Made by a program: the position numbers and the translations under genes
The notes under the pieces: generated by a model
Seen by the model: the letters and a program-made list of their open reading frames with translations, nothing else
Databases searched by the model: none
What the model was told of the DNA's origin: nothing
Shown here: positions 21,991 to 34,828 of the stretch, in pieces
How the letters are laid out: every line of letters starts with the position of its first letter
Numbering within the stretch: position 1 is the first letter of the stretch
Source of the DNA: Acanthosepion lycidas
Lineage: Eukaryota > Mollusca > Cephalopoda > Sepiida > Sepiidae
Length of the DNA: 64,000 nucleotides
Reading direction: 5' to 3'
Assembly: GCA_963932145.1 (NCBI GenBank)
Contig: OZ010611.1
Span: 57,607,292 to 57,671,291, forward strand

Positions 21991-24600
21991 TGAAATTATT
22001 TTTCATTCTAATTCATAGAAATGGAGTAGCGTGCAATGGTGTCGTCTCAAACAACAGTGAGTTAGGAGAAAAAATTTGTTGGCACAAAATGGGTGATCAG
22101 TGTCTTATTCTCTTCTGTTTGTACCTTGTCTTTAGCTTTTTCTTCTATATTTAACTTTATGTAGAGGCTAGGCCCCTTTCTAAATCTTGGTTGAAATGAT
22201 TTTTCATTCTAATTTATACAAATGGAGTAGCGTGCAATGGTGTCGTCTCATACAACAGTGAGTTAGGAGAAAAAATTTGTGGGCACAAAATGGGTGATCA
22301 GTGTCTTATTCTCTACTGTTTGTGCCTTGTCTTTAGCTTTTTCTTCTATATTTAACATTATGTAGAGGCTAGGCCCCCCTCTAAATCTTGGTTGAAATTA
22401 TTTTTCATTTTAATTAATAGAAATGGAGTAGCGTTCAATGGTGTCGTCTCATGCAACAGTGAGTTAGGAGAAAAAATTTGTAGGCACAAAATCGGTGATC
22501 AGTGTCTTATTCTCTTCTGTTTGTGCCTTGTCTTTAGCTTTTTCTTCTATATTTAACTTTGTGTAGAGACTAGTCCCCTTTCTAAATCTTGGTTGGAATT
22601 ATTTTTCATTCTAATTCGTAGAAATGGAGTAGCGTGCAATGGTATCGTCTCATACAACAGTGAGTTAGGAGTAAAAATTTGTGGGCACAAAATGGGTGAT
22701 CAGTGTCTTATGCTCTTCTGTTTGTGCCTTGTCTTTAGTTTTTTCTTCTATATTTAACTTTATGTAGAGGCTAGGCCCCCCTCTAATCTTTGTTGAAATT
22801 ATTTTTCATTCTAATTCATAGAAATGGAGTAGCGTGCAATGGTGTCGTCTCATACAACGGAGAGTTAGTAGAAAAAATTTGTGGGCACAAAATAGGTGAT
22901 CAGTGTCTTATTCTCTTCTGTTTGTGCCTTGTCTTTAGCTTTTTCTTCTATATTTAACTTTATGTAGAGGCTAGGCCCCTTTCTAAATCTTCGTTGAAAT
23001 TATTTTTCATTCTAATTCATAGAAATGGAGTAGCGTGCAATGGTGTCGTCTCATACAACAGTGAGTTGGGAGAAAAAATTTGTGGGCACAAACTGGGTGA
23101 TCAGTGTCTTATTCTCTTCTGTGTGCGCCTTGTCTTCAGCTTTTTCTTCTATATTTAACTTTATGTAGAGGCTAGGCCCCTTTCTAAATCTTCGTTGAAA
23201 TTATTTTTCATTCTAATTCATAGAAATGGAGTAGCGTGCAATGGTGTCGTCTCATACAACAGTGAGTTAGGAGAAAAAATTTGTGGGCAGAAAATGGGTG
23301 ATCAGTGTCTTATTCTCATCTCTTTGTGCCTTGTCTTTAGCTTTTTCTTCTATATTTAACTTTATGTAGAGGATAGACCCCCCTCTAAATCTTGGTTGAA
23401 ATTATTTTTCATTCTAATTAATAGAAATGGAGTAGCGTGCAATGGTGTGGTCTCATACAACAGTGAGTTAGGAGAAAAAATTTGTTGGCACAAAATGGGT
23501 GATCAGTGTCTTATTCTCTTCTGTTTGTACCTTGTCTTTAGCTTTTTCTTCTATATTTAACTTTATGTAGAGGCTAGGCCCCCCTCTAAATCTTGGTTGA
23601 AATTATTTTTCATTCTAATTCATAGAAATGGAGTAGCGTGCAATGGTGTCGTCTCATACAACAGTGAGTTAGGAGAAAAAATTTGTGGGCACAAAATGGG
23701 TGATCAGTGTCTTATTCTCTTCTGTTTGTGCCTTGTTTTTAGCTTTTTCTTCTATATTTAACTTTATGTAGAGGCTAGGCAACCCTCTAAATCTTGGTTG
23801 AAATTATTTTTCATTCTAATTAATAGAAATGGAGTAGCGTGCAATGGTGTCGTCTCATACAACAGTGAGTTAGGAGAAAAATTTTGTTGGCACAAAATGG
23901 GTGATCAGTGTCTTATTCTCTTCCGTTTGTGCCTTGTCTTTAGCTTTTTCTTCTATATGTAACTTTATGTAGAGGCTAGGCCCCCCTCTAAATCTTGGTT
24001 GAAATTATTTTTCATTCTAATTCATAGAAATGGAGTAGCGTGCAATGGTGTCGTCTCATACAACAGTGAGTTAGGAGAAAAAATTTGTGGGCACAAAATG
24101 GGTGATCAGTGACTTCTTCTCTTCTGTTTGTGCCTTGTCTTTATCTTTTTCTTCTATATTTAACTTTATGTAAAGGCTAGGCCCCTTTCTAAATCTTCGT
24201 TGAAATTATTTTTCATTCTAATTAATAGGAATGGAGTTGCGTGCAATGGTGTCGTCTCATACAACAGTGAGTTAGGAGAAAAATTTTGTGGGCACAATAT
24301 GGGTGATCAGTGTCTTATTCTCTTCTGTTTGTGCCTTGTCTTTAGCTTTTTCTTCTATATTTAACTTTATGTAGAGGCTAGGCCCCCCTCTAAATCATGG
24401 TTGTAAATATTTTTCATTCTAATTAATAGAAATGGAGTAGCGTGCAATGGTGTCGTCTCATACAACTGTGAGTTAGCAGAAAAAATTGGTGGGCACAAAA
24501 TGGGTGATCAGTGTCTTATTCTCTTCTGTTGATGCCTTGTCTTTAGCTTTTTCTTCTATATTTAACTTTATGTAGAGGCTAGGCCCCCCTCTAAATCTTG
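21991..24600 (+). repeat. Diverged A-type monomers, no clear higher order
   Basis: About 13 monomers of 201 bp with more private substitutions than the HORs on the left. Many have CATACAACAGTG (a mix of A and B words), GGCCCCTTTC in place of the C-run, CTTCGTTG, or TTAATAGAAATGG. Two neighbouring copies near 22.9-23.3 kb share GGCCCCTTTCTAAATCTTCG and look like a local duplication. This is the edge of the A domain; increased divergence at an edge is usual for satellite arrays. No gene. Confidence 0.85.
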
Positions 24601-24799
24601 GTTGAAATTATTTTTCATTCTAATTCATAGAAATGGAGTAGCCTGCAATGGTGTCGTCTCATACAACAGTGAGTTAGTAGAAAAAATTTTTGGGCACAAA
24701 ATAGGTGATCAGTGTCTTATTCTCTTCTTTTTGTGACTTGTCTTTACCTCTTTCTTCTATTTTTTAACATTTTGTAGAGGCGAGGACCCCCTCTAAATC
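24591..24799 (+). other. Switch from A-type to B-type monomers
   Basis: The last CTTGGTTGAAATT word is at about 24596 and the first CTGGATTGAAATT at about 24799. AACTTTATG gives way to AACATT and the CTGTGAGTTAG words become regular at the same place. One monomer earlier (about 24462) already has CATACAACTGTG. I did not see the A-type CTTGGTTG return to the right. The switch takes about one to two monomers, so it is a sharp junction between two homogenised subfamilies. Confidence 0.85.
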
Positions 24800-27600
24800 T
24801 GGATTGAAATTATTTTTCATTCTAATTCATAGAAATGGTGTAGCGTGCAATGGTGTCGTCTCATACAACTGTGAGTTAGTAGAAAAAATTTGTTGGCACA
24901 AAATGGGTGATCATTGATTTATTTTCTTCTGTTTGTGCCTTCTCTTTACCTCTTTCTTCTATTTTTTAACATTTTGTAGAGGCGAGGACCCCCTCTAAAT
25001 CTGGATTGAAATTATTTTTCATTCTAATTCATAGAAATGGAGTAGAGTGCAATGGTGTCGTCTCATACAACAGTGAGTTAGTAGAAAAAATCGTTGGCAC
25101 AAAATGGGTGATCAGTGATTTATTCTCTTCTGTTTGTATCTTGTCTTTAGCTTTTTCTTCTATATTTAACATTATGTAGAGGCAAGTCCCCCCTCTAAAT
25201 CTGGATTGAAATTATTTTTCTTTCTAATTCATAGAAATGGAGTAGCGTGCAATGGTGTCGTCTCATACAACTGTGAGTTAGTAGAAAAATTTGTGGGCAC
25301 AAAATGGGAGGTCAGTGTCTTATTCTCTTCTGTTTGTGCCTTGTCTTTAGCTTTTTCTTCTATATTTAACATTATGTAGAGGCAAGTCCCCCCTCTAAAT
25401 CTGGATTGAAATTATTTTTCATTCTAATTCATAGAAATGGAGTAGCGTGTAATGGTGTCGTCTCATACAACTGTGAGTTAGTAGAAAAAATTTGTGGGCA
25501 CAAAATGGGTGATCAGTGATTTATTCTCTTCTGTTTGTGCCTTGTCTTTACGTCTTTCTTCTATTTTTTAACATTATGTAGAGGCTAGGCCCCCCTCTAA
25601 ATCTGGATTGAAATTATTTTTCATTCTAATTCATAGAAATGGAGTAGCGTGCAATGGTGTCGTCTCATACAACTGTGAGTTAGTAGAAAAAATTTGTGGG
25701 CACAAAATGGGTGATCAGTGTCTTATTCTCTTCTGTTTGTGACTTGTCTTTACCTCTTTCTTCTATTTTTAACATTTGTAGAGGCGAGGACCTCCTCTAA
25801 ATCTGGATTGAAATTATTTTTCATTCTAATTCATAGAAATGGAGTAGCGTGCAATGGTGTCGTCTCATAAAACTGTGAGTTAGTAGAAAAATTTTTGGGC
25901 ACAAAATGGGTGATATGTGTCTTATTCTCTTCTGTTTGTGCCTTATCTTTAGCTTTTTCTTTTATATTTAACATTATGTAGAGGCAAGGCCCCCCTCTAA
26001 ATCTGGATTGAAATTATTTTTCATTCTAATTCATAGAAATGGAGTAGCGTGCAATGGTGTCGTCTCATACAATTGTGAGTTAGTAGATAAAATTTGTGGG
26101 CACAAAATGGGTGATCAGTGATATATTCTCTTCTGTTTGTGACTTGTCTTTACCTCTTTCTTCTATTTTTTAACATTTTGTAGAGGCGAGGACCCCCTCT
26201 AAATCTGGATTGAAATTATTTTTCATTCTAATTCATAGAAATGGAGTAGCGTGCAATGGTGTCGTCTCATACAACTGTGAGTTAGTAGAAAAAATTTGTG
26301 GGCACAAAATGGGTGATCAGTGATTTATTCTCTTCTGTTTGTGACTTGTCTTTACCTTTTTCTTTTATATTTAACATTATGTAGAGGCAAGGCCCCCCTC
26401 TAAATCTGGATTGAAATTATTTTTCATTCTCTTTCATAGAAATGGAGTAGCGTGCAATGGTGTCGTCTCATAAAACTGTGAGTTAGTAGAAAAATTTTTG
26501 GGCACAAAATGGGTGATATGTGTCTTATTCTCTTCTGTTTGTGCCTTATCTTTAGCTTTTTCTTTTATATTTAACATTATGTAGAGGCAAGGCCCCCCTC
26601 TAAATCTGGATTGAAATTATTTTTCATTCTAATTCATAGAAATGGAGTAGCGTGCAATGGTGTCGTCTCATACAATTGTGAGTTAGTAGATAAAATTTGT
26701 GGGCACAAAATGGGTGATCAGTGATATATTCTCTTCTGTTTGTGACTTGTCTTTACCTCTTTCTTCTATTTTTTAACATTTTGTAGAGGCGAGGACCCCC
26801 TCTAAATCTGGATTGAAATTATTTTTCATTCTAATTCATAGAAATGGAGTAGCGTGCAATGGTGTCGTCTCATACAACTGTGAGTTAGTAGAAAAAATTT
26901 GTGGGCACAAAATGGGTGATCAGTGATTTATTCTCTTCTGTTTGTGCCTTGTCTTTACCTCTTTCTTCTATTTTGTAACATTTTGTAGAGGCTACGCCCC
27001 CCTCTAAATCTGGATTGAAATTATTTTTCATTCTAATTAATAGAAATGGAGTAGCGTGCAATGGTGTCGTCTCATACAACTGTGAGTTAGTAGAAAAAAT
27101 TTGTGGGCACAAAATGGGTGATCAGTGTCTTATTCTATTCTGTTTGTGCCTTGTCTTTAGCTTTTTCTTCTATATTTAACATTATGTAGAGGCAAGGCCC
27201 ACCTCTAAATCTGGATTGAAATTATTTTTCATTCTAATTCATAGAAATGGAGTAGCGTGCAATGGTGTCGTCTCATACAACTGTGAGTTAGCAGATAAAA
27301 TTTGTGGGCACAGAATGGGTGATCAGTGATTTATTCTCTTCTGTTTGTGACTTGTCTTTACCTCTTTCTTCTATTTTTTAACATTTTGTAGAGGCGAGGA
27401 CCCCCTCTAAATCTGGATTGAAATTATTTTTCATTCTAATTCATAGAATTGGAGTAGCGTGCAATGGTGTCGTCTCATACAACTGTGAGTTAGTAGAAAA
27501 AATTTGTGGGCACAAAATGGGTGATCAGTGATTTATTCTCTTCTGTTTGTGACTTGTCTTTACCTCTTTCTTCTATATTTAACATTATATAGAGGCAAGG
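24740..27600 (+). repeat. B-type subfamily with longer T-run variant
   Basis: Many copies here read TTACCTCTTTCTTCT then ATTTTTTAACATTTTG and GGCGAGGACCCC (near 24747, 24949, 26151, 26752, 27359) in place of TTTAGCTTTTTCTTCT, ATATTTAAC and GGCAAGGCC. They alternate irregularly with ordinary B-type copies. I did not see this variant elsewhere in the window. A-run length is mixed (5 or 6 A), so the period wanders between about 199 and 203. Confidence 0.85.
25865..26945 (+). repeat. Three-monomer tandem duplication (~603 bp period)
   Basis: CATAAAACTGTG followed by AAATTTTTGGGCAC and GGGTGATATGTGTC occurs at about 25866 and 26469. The next two copies also match: one with CATACAATTGTGAG and GTAGATAAAATTTG, then one with GTGATATATTC and the longer T-run. 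The two copies part again near 26345 and 26945, where one reads GTGACTTG and the other GTGCCTTG. Confidence 0.82.
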
Positions 27601-29980
27601 ACCCTCTCTAAATCTGGATTGAAATTATTTTTCATTCTAATTCATAGAAATGGAGTAGCGTGCAACGGTGTCGTCTCATACAACTGCGAATTAGTAGAAA
27701 AATTAGTGGGCGCAAAATGGGTGATCAGTGTCTTATTCTCTTCTGTTTGTGCCTTGTCTTTAGCTTTTTCTTCTATATTTAACATCATGTAGAGGCAAGG
27801 CCGCCCTCTAAATCTGGATTGAAATTATTTTTCTTTCTAATTCATAGAAATGGAGTAGCGTGCAACGGTGTCGTCTCATACAACTGTGTTTTAGTAGAAA
27901 AATTTGTGGGCACAAAACGGGTGATCAGTGTCTTATTCTCTTCTGTTTGTGCCTTGTCTTTAGCTTTTTCTTCTATATTTAACATTATGTAGAGGCAAGG
28001 CCGCCCTCTAAATCTGGATTGAAATTATTTTTCTTTCTAATTCATAGAAATGGAGTAGCGTGCAACGGTGTCGTTTCATACAACTGTGTGTTAGTAGAAA
28101 AATTTGTGGGCACAAAATGGTTGATCAGTGTCTTATTCTCTTCTGTTTGTGCCTTGTCTTTAGCTTTTTCTTCTATAATTAACATTATGTAGAGGCAAGT
28201 CCCCCCTGTAAATCTGGATTGAAATTATTTTTCATTCTAATTCATAGAAATGGAGGAGCGTGCAATGGTGTCGTCTCATACAAAAGTGTGTTAGTAGAAA
28301 AATTTGTGGGCACAAAATGTTTGATCATAGACATATTCTCTTCTGTTTATGCCTTGTCTTTAGCTTTTTCTTCTATATTTAAGATTAGGTAGAGGCAAGG
28401 CCCGCCTCTAAATCTGGATTGAAATTTTTTTTCATTCTAATTCATAGAAATGGAGTAGCGTGCAATGGTGTTGTCTCATACAACTGTGAGTTAGTAGAAA
28501 AATTAGTGGGCACAAAATGTTTGATCATAGTCTTATTCTCTTCTGTTTCTGCTTTGCCTTTACCTTTTTCTTCTATATATAACATTATGTAGATGCAAGG
28601 CCGCCCTCTAAATCTGGATTGAAATTATTTTTCTTTCTAATTCATAGAAATGGAGTAGCGTGCAACGGTGTCGTCTCATACAACTGTGTGTTAGTAGAAA
28701 AACTTGTGGGCACAAAATGGGTGATCAGTGTCTTATTCTCTTCTGTTTGTGCCTTGTCTTTAGCTTTTTCGTCTATATTTAACATTATGTAGAGGCAAGG
28801 CCGCCCTCTAAATCTGGATTGAAATTATTTTTCATTCTAATTCATAGAAATGGAGTAGCGTGCAACGGTTTCGTTTCATACAACTGTGTGTTAGTAGAAA
28901 AATTTGTGGGCACAAAATGGTTGATCAGTGTCTTATTCTCTTCTGTTTGTGCCTTGTCTTTAGCTTTTTCTTCTATATTTAACATTATGTAGAGGCAAGG
29001 CCCCCCTCTAAATCTGGATTGAAATTATTTTTCATTCTAATTCATAGAAATGGAGTAGCGTGCAATGGTGTCGTCTCATACAACTGTGAGTTAGTAGAAA
29101 AATTTGTGGGCACAAAATGGATGATCAGTGTCTTATTCTCTTCTGTTTGTGCATTGTCTTTACCTTTTTCTTCTATATTTAACATTATGTAGAGGCAAGG
29201 CCCCCCTCTAAATCTGGATTGAAATTATTTTTCATTCTAATTCATAGAAATGGAGTAGTGTGCAATGGATTCGTCTCATACAACTGTGAGTTAGTAGAAA
29301 AATTAGTGGGCACAAAATGGGTGATCAGTGTCTTATTCTCTTCTGTTTGTGCCTTGTCTTTACCTTTTTCTTCTATATTTAACATTATGTAGAGACATGG
29401 TCCTCCTCTAAATCTGGATTGAAATTATTTTTCTTTCTAATTCATAGAAATGGAGTAGCGTGCCATGGTGTCGTCTCATACAACTGTGAGTTAGTAGAAA
29501 AAATTTGTGGGCACAAACAGGTGATCAGTGACTTATTCTCTTCTGTTTGTGCCTTGTCTTTACCTTTTTCTTTTATATTTAACATTATGTAGAGGCAAGG
29601 CCCCCCTCTAAATCTAGATTGAAATTATTTTTCATTCTCTTTCATAGAAATGGAGTAGCGTGCAATGGTGTCGTCTCATAAAACTGTGAGTTAGTAGAAA
29701 AATTTGTGTGCACAAAATGGGTGATCAGTGTCTTAGTCTCTTCTGTTTATGCCTTGTCTTTAGCTTTTTCTTCTATATTTAACATTATGTAGAGACATGG
29801 TCCTCCTCTAAATCTGGATTGAAATTATTTTTCAATCTAATTCATAGAAATGGAGTAGCGTGCAATGGTGTCGTCTCATACAACTGTGAGTTAGTAGAAA
29901 AATTTGGGGGGAACAAAATGGGTGATCAGTGACTTATTCTCTTCTGTTTGTACCTTGTCTTTAGCTTTTTCTTCTATATT
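27600..29980 (+). repeat. B-type monomers, irregular
   Basis: About 12 monomers, mostly 200 bp. Several share GTGCAACGGTG with GGCCGCCCTCTAAATC and an ACTGTGTGTTAG or ACTGTGTTTTAG word (27.6-28.9 kb), which look like a small local family. Others carry ATGTTTGATCATAG. The word GTAGTGTGCAATGGATTCG near 29254 reappears near 32063 and 32870, showing longer-range copying. No gene. Confidence 0.85.
28946..29145 (+). repeat. Representative B-type monomer (200 bp)
   Basis: This copy is close to the consensus of the right part of the window. It aligns end to end with the A-type but carries linked differences: AACATTATG for AACTTTATG, GGCAAGG for GGCTAGG, CTGGATTG for CTTGGTTG, CATACAACTGTG for CAAACAACAGTG, GTTAGTAG for GTTAGGAG, and five instead of six A in the A-run. 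The last change explains the drop from 201 to 200 bp. Some B-type copies, notably in HOR-3, keep six A and stay at 201. The linked differences show two subfamilies of one satellite rather than random drift of one family. Confidence 0.93.
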
Positions 29981-31860
29981 TAACAGTATGTAGAGGCAAG
30001 ACCCCCCTCTAAATCTGGATTGAAATTATTTTTCATTCTTATTCATAGAAATGGAGTAGCGTGCAATGGTGTCGTCTCATACAACTGTGAATTACTAGAA
30101 AAATTAGTGGGCACAAAATGTTTGATCATAGACTTATTCTCTTCTGTTTGTGCCTTGTCTTTACCTTTTTCTTCTATATTTAACATTATGTATAGGCAAG
30201 GCCCCCCTCTAAATCTGGAATGAAATTTTTTTTCTTTATAATTCATAGAAATGGAGTAGCGTGCAATGGTGTTGTCTCATACAACTGTGAGTTAGTAGAA
30301 AAAATTTGTGGGCACAAAATGTGTGATCAGTATCTTATTCGCTTCTGTTTGGGCCTTGTCTTTACCTTTTTCTTCTATATTTAACATTATGTAGAGGCAC
30401 GGCCCCCCTCTAAATCTGGATTGAAATTTTTTTTCTTTATAATTTATAGAAATGGAGTAGCGTGCAATGGTGTCGTCTCATACAACTGTGAGTTAGTAGA
30501 AAAAATTTGTGGGCACAAAATGGGTGATCAGTGTTTTATTTTCTTCTGTTTGTGCCTTGTCTTTAGCTTTTTCTTCTATATTTAACATTATGTAGAGACA
30601 TGGTCCTCCTCTAAATCTGGATTGAAATTATTTTTCATTCTAATTCATAGAAATGGAGTAGCGTGCAATGGTGTCGTCTCATAAAACTGTGAGTTAGTAG
30701 AAAAAATTTGTGGGCACAAAATGGGTGATCAGTGTCTTATTCTCTTTTGTTTGTGCCTTGTCTTTACCTTTTTCTTTTATATTTAACATTATGTAGAGGC
30801 AAGGCCCCCCTCTAAATCTGGATTGAAATTATTTTGCATTCTCATTCATAGAAATGGAGTAGCGTGCAATGGTGTCGTCTCATAAAACTGTGAGTTAGTA
30901 GAAAAATTTGTGGGCACAAAATGGGTGATCAGTGTCTTATTCTCTTCTGTTTATGCCTTGTCTTTAGCTTTTTCTTCTATATTTAACATTATGTAGAGGA
31001 AAGGCCCCCCTCTAAATCTGGATTGAAATTATTTTTCATTCTAATTCATAGAAATGGCGTAGCGTGCAATGGTGTCGTCTCATACAACTGTGAGTTAGTA
31101 GAAAAATTTGTGGGCACAAAATGGGTGATCAGTGTCTTATTCTCTTCTGTTTGTGCCTTGTCTTTACCTTTTTCTTCTATATTTAACAGTATGTAGAGGC
31201 AAGACCCCCCTCTAAATCTGGATTGAAATTATTTTTCATTCTTATTCATAGAAATGGAGTAGCGTGCAATGGTGTCGTCTCATACAACTGTGAATTACTA
31301 GAAAAATTAGTGGGCACAAAATGTTTGATCATAGCCTTATTCTCTTCTGTTTGTGCCTTGTCTTTACCTTTTTCTTCTATATTTAACATTATGTATAGGC
31401 AAGGCCCCCCTCTAAATCTGGAATGAAATTTTTTTTCTTTATAATTCATAGAAATGGAGTAGCGTGCAATGGTGTCGTCTCATACAACTGTGAGTTAGTA
31501 GAAAAAATTTGTGGGCACAAAATGTGTGATCAGTATCTTATTCGCTTCTGTTTGGGCCTTGTCTTTACCTTTTTCTTCTATATTTAACATTATGTAGAGG
31601 CAAGGCCCCCCTCTAAATCTGGATTGAAATTTTTTTTCTTTATAATTTATAGAAATGGAGTAGCGTGCAATGGTGTCGTCTCATACAACTGTGAGTTAGT
31701 AGAAAAAATTTGTGGGCACAAAATGGGTGATCAGTGTTTTATTTTCTTCTGTTTGTGCCTTGTCTTTAGCTTTTTCTTCTATATTTAACATTATGTAGAG
31801 ACATGGTCCTCCTCTAAATCTGGATTGAAATTATTTTTCATTCTAATTCATAGAAATGGA
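29981..31860 (+). repeat. Six-monomer tandem duplication (1203 bp period)
   Basis: TAACAGTATGTAGAGGCAAG occurs at 29981 and 31184, 1203 bp apart. The following three monomers match in order: TTCTTATTCATAG with TGAATTACTAG and ATGTTTGATCATAG; CTGGAATGAAATTTTTTTTC; and the one with TATTCGCTTCTGTTTGGGCC. Both copies reach ACATGGTCCTCC at 30599 and 31801 and then part. The second copy covers about half of the period, so the event was partly overwritten or incomplete. Confidence 0.85.
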
Positions 31861-33024
31861 GTAGCGTGCAATGGTGTCGTCTCATACAACTGTGAGTTAG
31901 TAGAAAAATTTGTGGGCACAAAATGGGTGATCAGTGTCTTATTCTCTTCTGTTTGTGCCTTGTCTTTACCTTTTTCTTCTATATTTAACATTATGTAGAG
32001 GCAAGGCCCCCCTCTAAATCTGGATTGGAATTATTTTTCATTCTAATTCATAGAAATGGAGTAGTGTGCAATGGATTCGTCTCATACAACTGTGAGTTAG
32101 TAGAAAAATTAGTGGGCACAAAATGGGTGATCAGTGTCTTATTCTCTTCTGTTTGTGCCTTGTCTTTACCTTTTTCTTCTATATTTAACATTATGTAGAG
32201 GCAAGGCCCCCCTCTAAATCTGGATTGAAATTATTTTGCATTCTAATTCATAGAAATGGAGTAGCGTGCAATGGTGTCGTCTCATACAACAGTGAGTTAG
32301 TAGAAAAATTAGTGGGCACAAAATGGGTGATCAGTGTCTTATTCTCTTCTGTTTGTGCCTTGTCTTTACCTTTTTCTTCTATATTTAACATTATGTAGAG
32401 GCAAGGCCCCCCTCTAAATCTGGATTGAAATTATTTTGCATTCTAATTCATAGAAATGGTGTAGCGTGCAATGGTGTCGTCTCATACAACTGTGAGTTAG
32501 TAGAAAAATTTGTGGGCACAAAATGGGTGGTCAGTGTCTTATTCTCTTCTGTTTGTGCCTTGTCTTTAGCTTTTTCTTCTATATTTAACATTATGTAGAG
32601 GCAAGGCCCCCCTCTAAATCTGGAATGAAATTATTTTTCATTCTAATTCATAGAAATGGTGTAGCGTGCAATGGTTTCGTCTCATACAACAGTGAGTTAG
32701 TAGAAAAATTAGTGGGCACAAAATGGGTGATCAGTGTCTTATTCTCTTCTGTTTGTGCCTTGTCTTTACCTTTTTCTTCTATATTTAACATTATGTAGAG
32801 GCAAGGCCCCCCTCTAAATCTGGAATGAAATTATTTTTCATTCTAATTCATAGAAATGGAGTAGTGTGCAATGGATTCGTCTCATACAACTGTGAGTTAG
32901 TAGAAAAATTAGTGGTCACAAAATGGGTGATCAGTGTCTTATTCTCTTCTGTTTGTGCCTTGTCTTTACCTTTTTCTTCTATATTTAACATTATGTAGAG
33001 GCAAGGCCCCCCTCTAAATCTGGA
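31861..33024 (+). repeat. B-type monomers leading into HOR-3
   Basis: About six monomers. The one starting at 32425 (GAAATTATTTTGCATTC, ATGGTGTAGCG, GGGTGGTCAG) is essentially the first monomer of HOR-3 and recurs at 33025, three monomers on. The one between (CTGGAATG, GTGTAGCG, ATGGTTTCG, CAACAGTG) resembles another HOR-3 member. This stretch seems to be where HOR-3 monomers were first assembled. Confidence 0.8.
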
Positions 33025-34828
33025 TTGAAATTATTTTGCATTCTAATTCATAGAAATGGTGTAGCGTGCAATGGTGTCGTCTCATACAACTGTGAGTTAG
33101 TAGAAAAATTTGTGGGCACAAAATGGGTGGTCAGTGTCTTATTCTCTTCTGTTTGTGCCTTGTCTTTAGCTTTTTCTTCTATATTTAACATTATGTAGAG
33201 GCAAGGCCCCCCTCTAAATCTGGAATGAAATTTTTTTTCTTTATAATTCATAGAAATGGAGTAGCGTGGAATGGTGTCGTCTCATACAACTGTGAGTTAG
33301 TAGAAAAAATTTGTGGGCACAAAATGGGTGATCAGTGTCTTATTCGCTTCTGTTTGGGCCTTGTCTTTACCTTTTTCTTCTATATTTAACATTATGTAGA
33401 GGCAAGGCCCCCCTCTAAATCTGGAATGAAATATTTTTTCTTTATAATTCATAGAAATGGAGTAGCGTGCAATGGTGTCGTCTCATACAACTGTGAGTTA
33501 GTAGAAAAAATTTGTGGGCACAAAATGGGTGATCAGTGTCTTATTCTCTTCTGTTTGTGCCTTGTCTTTAGCTTTTTCTTCTATATTTAATATTATGTAG
33601 AGGCAAGGCCCCCCTCTAAATCTGGATTGAAATTATTTTGCATTCTAATTCATAGAAATGGAGTAGCGTGCAATGGTGTCGTCTCATACAACTGTGAGTT
33701 AGTAGAAAAAATTTGTGGGCACAAAATGGGTGATCAGTGTCTTATTCTCTTCTGTTTGTGCCTTGTCTTTACCTTTTTCTTTTATATTTAACATTATGTA
33801 GAGGCAAGGCCCCCCTCTAAATCTGGATTGAAATTATTTTTCATTCTCATTCATAGAAATGGAGTAGCGTGCAATGGTGTCGTCTCATACAACTGTGAGT
33901 TAGTAGAAAAAATTTGTGGGCACAAAATGGGTGATCAGTGTCCTATTCTCTTCTGTTTGTGCCTTGTCTTTAGCTTTTTCTTCTATATTTAATATTATGT
34001 AGAGGCAAGGCCCCCCTCTAAATCTGGATTGAAATTATTTTGCATTCTAATTCATAGAAATGGAGTAGCGTGCAATGGTGTCGTCTCATACAACTGTGAG
34101 TTAGTAGAAAAAATTTGTGGGCACAAAATGGGTGATCAGTGTCTTATTCTCTTCTGTTTGTGCCTTGTCTACCTTTTTCTTTTATATTTAACATTATGTA
34201 GAGGCAAGGCCCCCCTCTAAATCTGGATTGAAATTATTTTTCATTCTCATTCATAGAAATGGAGTAGCGTGCAATGGTGTCGTCTCATAAAACTGTGAGT
34301 TAGTAGAAAAATTTGTGGGCACAAAATGGGTGATCAGTGTCTTATTCTCTTCTGTTATGCCTTGTCTTTAGCTTTTTCTTCTATATTTAACATTATGTAG
34401 AGGAAAGGCCCCCCTCTAAATCTGGATTGAAATTATTTTTCTTTATAATTCATAGAAATGGAGTAGCGTGCAATGGTGTCATCTCATACAACTGTGAGTT
34501 AGTAGCAAAAATTTGTGGGCACAAAATGGGTGATCAGTGACTTATTCGCTTCTGTTTGGGCCTTGTCTTTACCTTTTTCTTCTATATTTAACATTATGTA
34601 GAGGCAAGGCCCCCCTCTAAATCTGGAATGAAATTTTTTTTCTTTATAATTCATAGAAATGGAGTAGCGTGCAATGGTGTCGTCTCATACAACTGTGAGT
34701 TAGTAGAAAAAATTTGTGGGCACAAAATGGGTGATCAGTGTCTTATTCTCTTCTGTTTGTGCCTTGTCTTTACCTTTTCCTTCTATATTTAACATTATGT
34801 AGAGGCAAGGCCCCCCTCTAAATCTGGA
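33025..34828 (+). repeat. HOR-3 unit 1 (9 monomers, 1804 bp)
   Basis: The ordered members are: GAAATTATTTTGCATTC with ATGGTGTAGCG; GTAGCGTGGAATGG; GGAATGAAATATTTTTTC; AATATTATG followed by TTTTGCATTC; TTCATTCTCATTC; a member with the three-base-shorter CCTTGTCTACC; CATAAAACTG with CTGTTATGCC; GTCATCTCATAC with GTAGCAAAA; and GGAATGAAATTTTTTTTC. Compared with the full unit it lacks the member with ATGGTTTCG and CAACAGTG. Several words differ from units 2-4, for example CCTCTAAATCTGGAATG where the others read CCTCGAAATC, so it is the most distant copy. Confidence 0.9.

Noticed and set aside
22900-23330. Separate satellite family at the right edge of the A domain
   Set aside because: The monomers with GGCCCCTTTC and CTTCGTTG align fully with the A consensus and share the same landmarks; they are divergent copies only.
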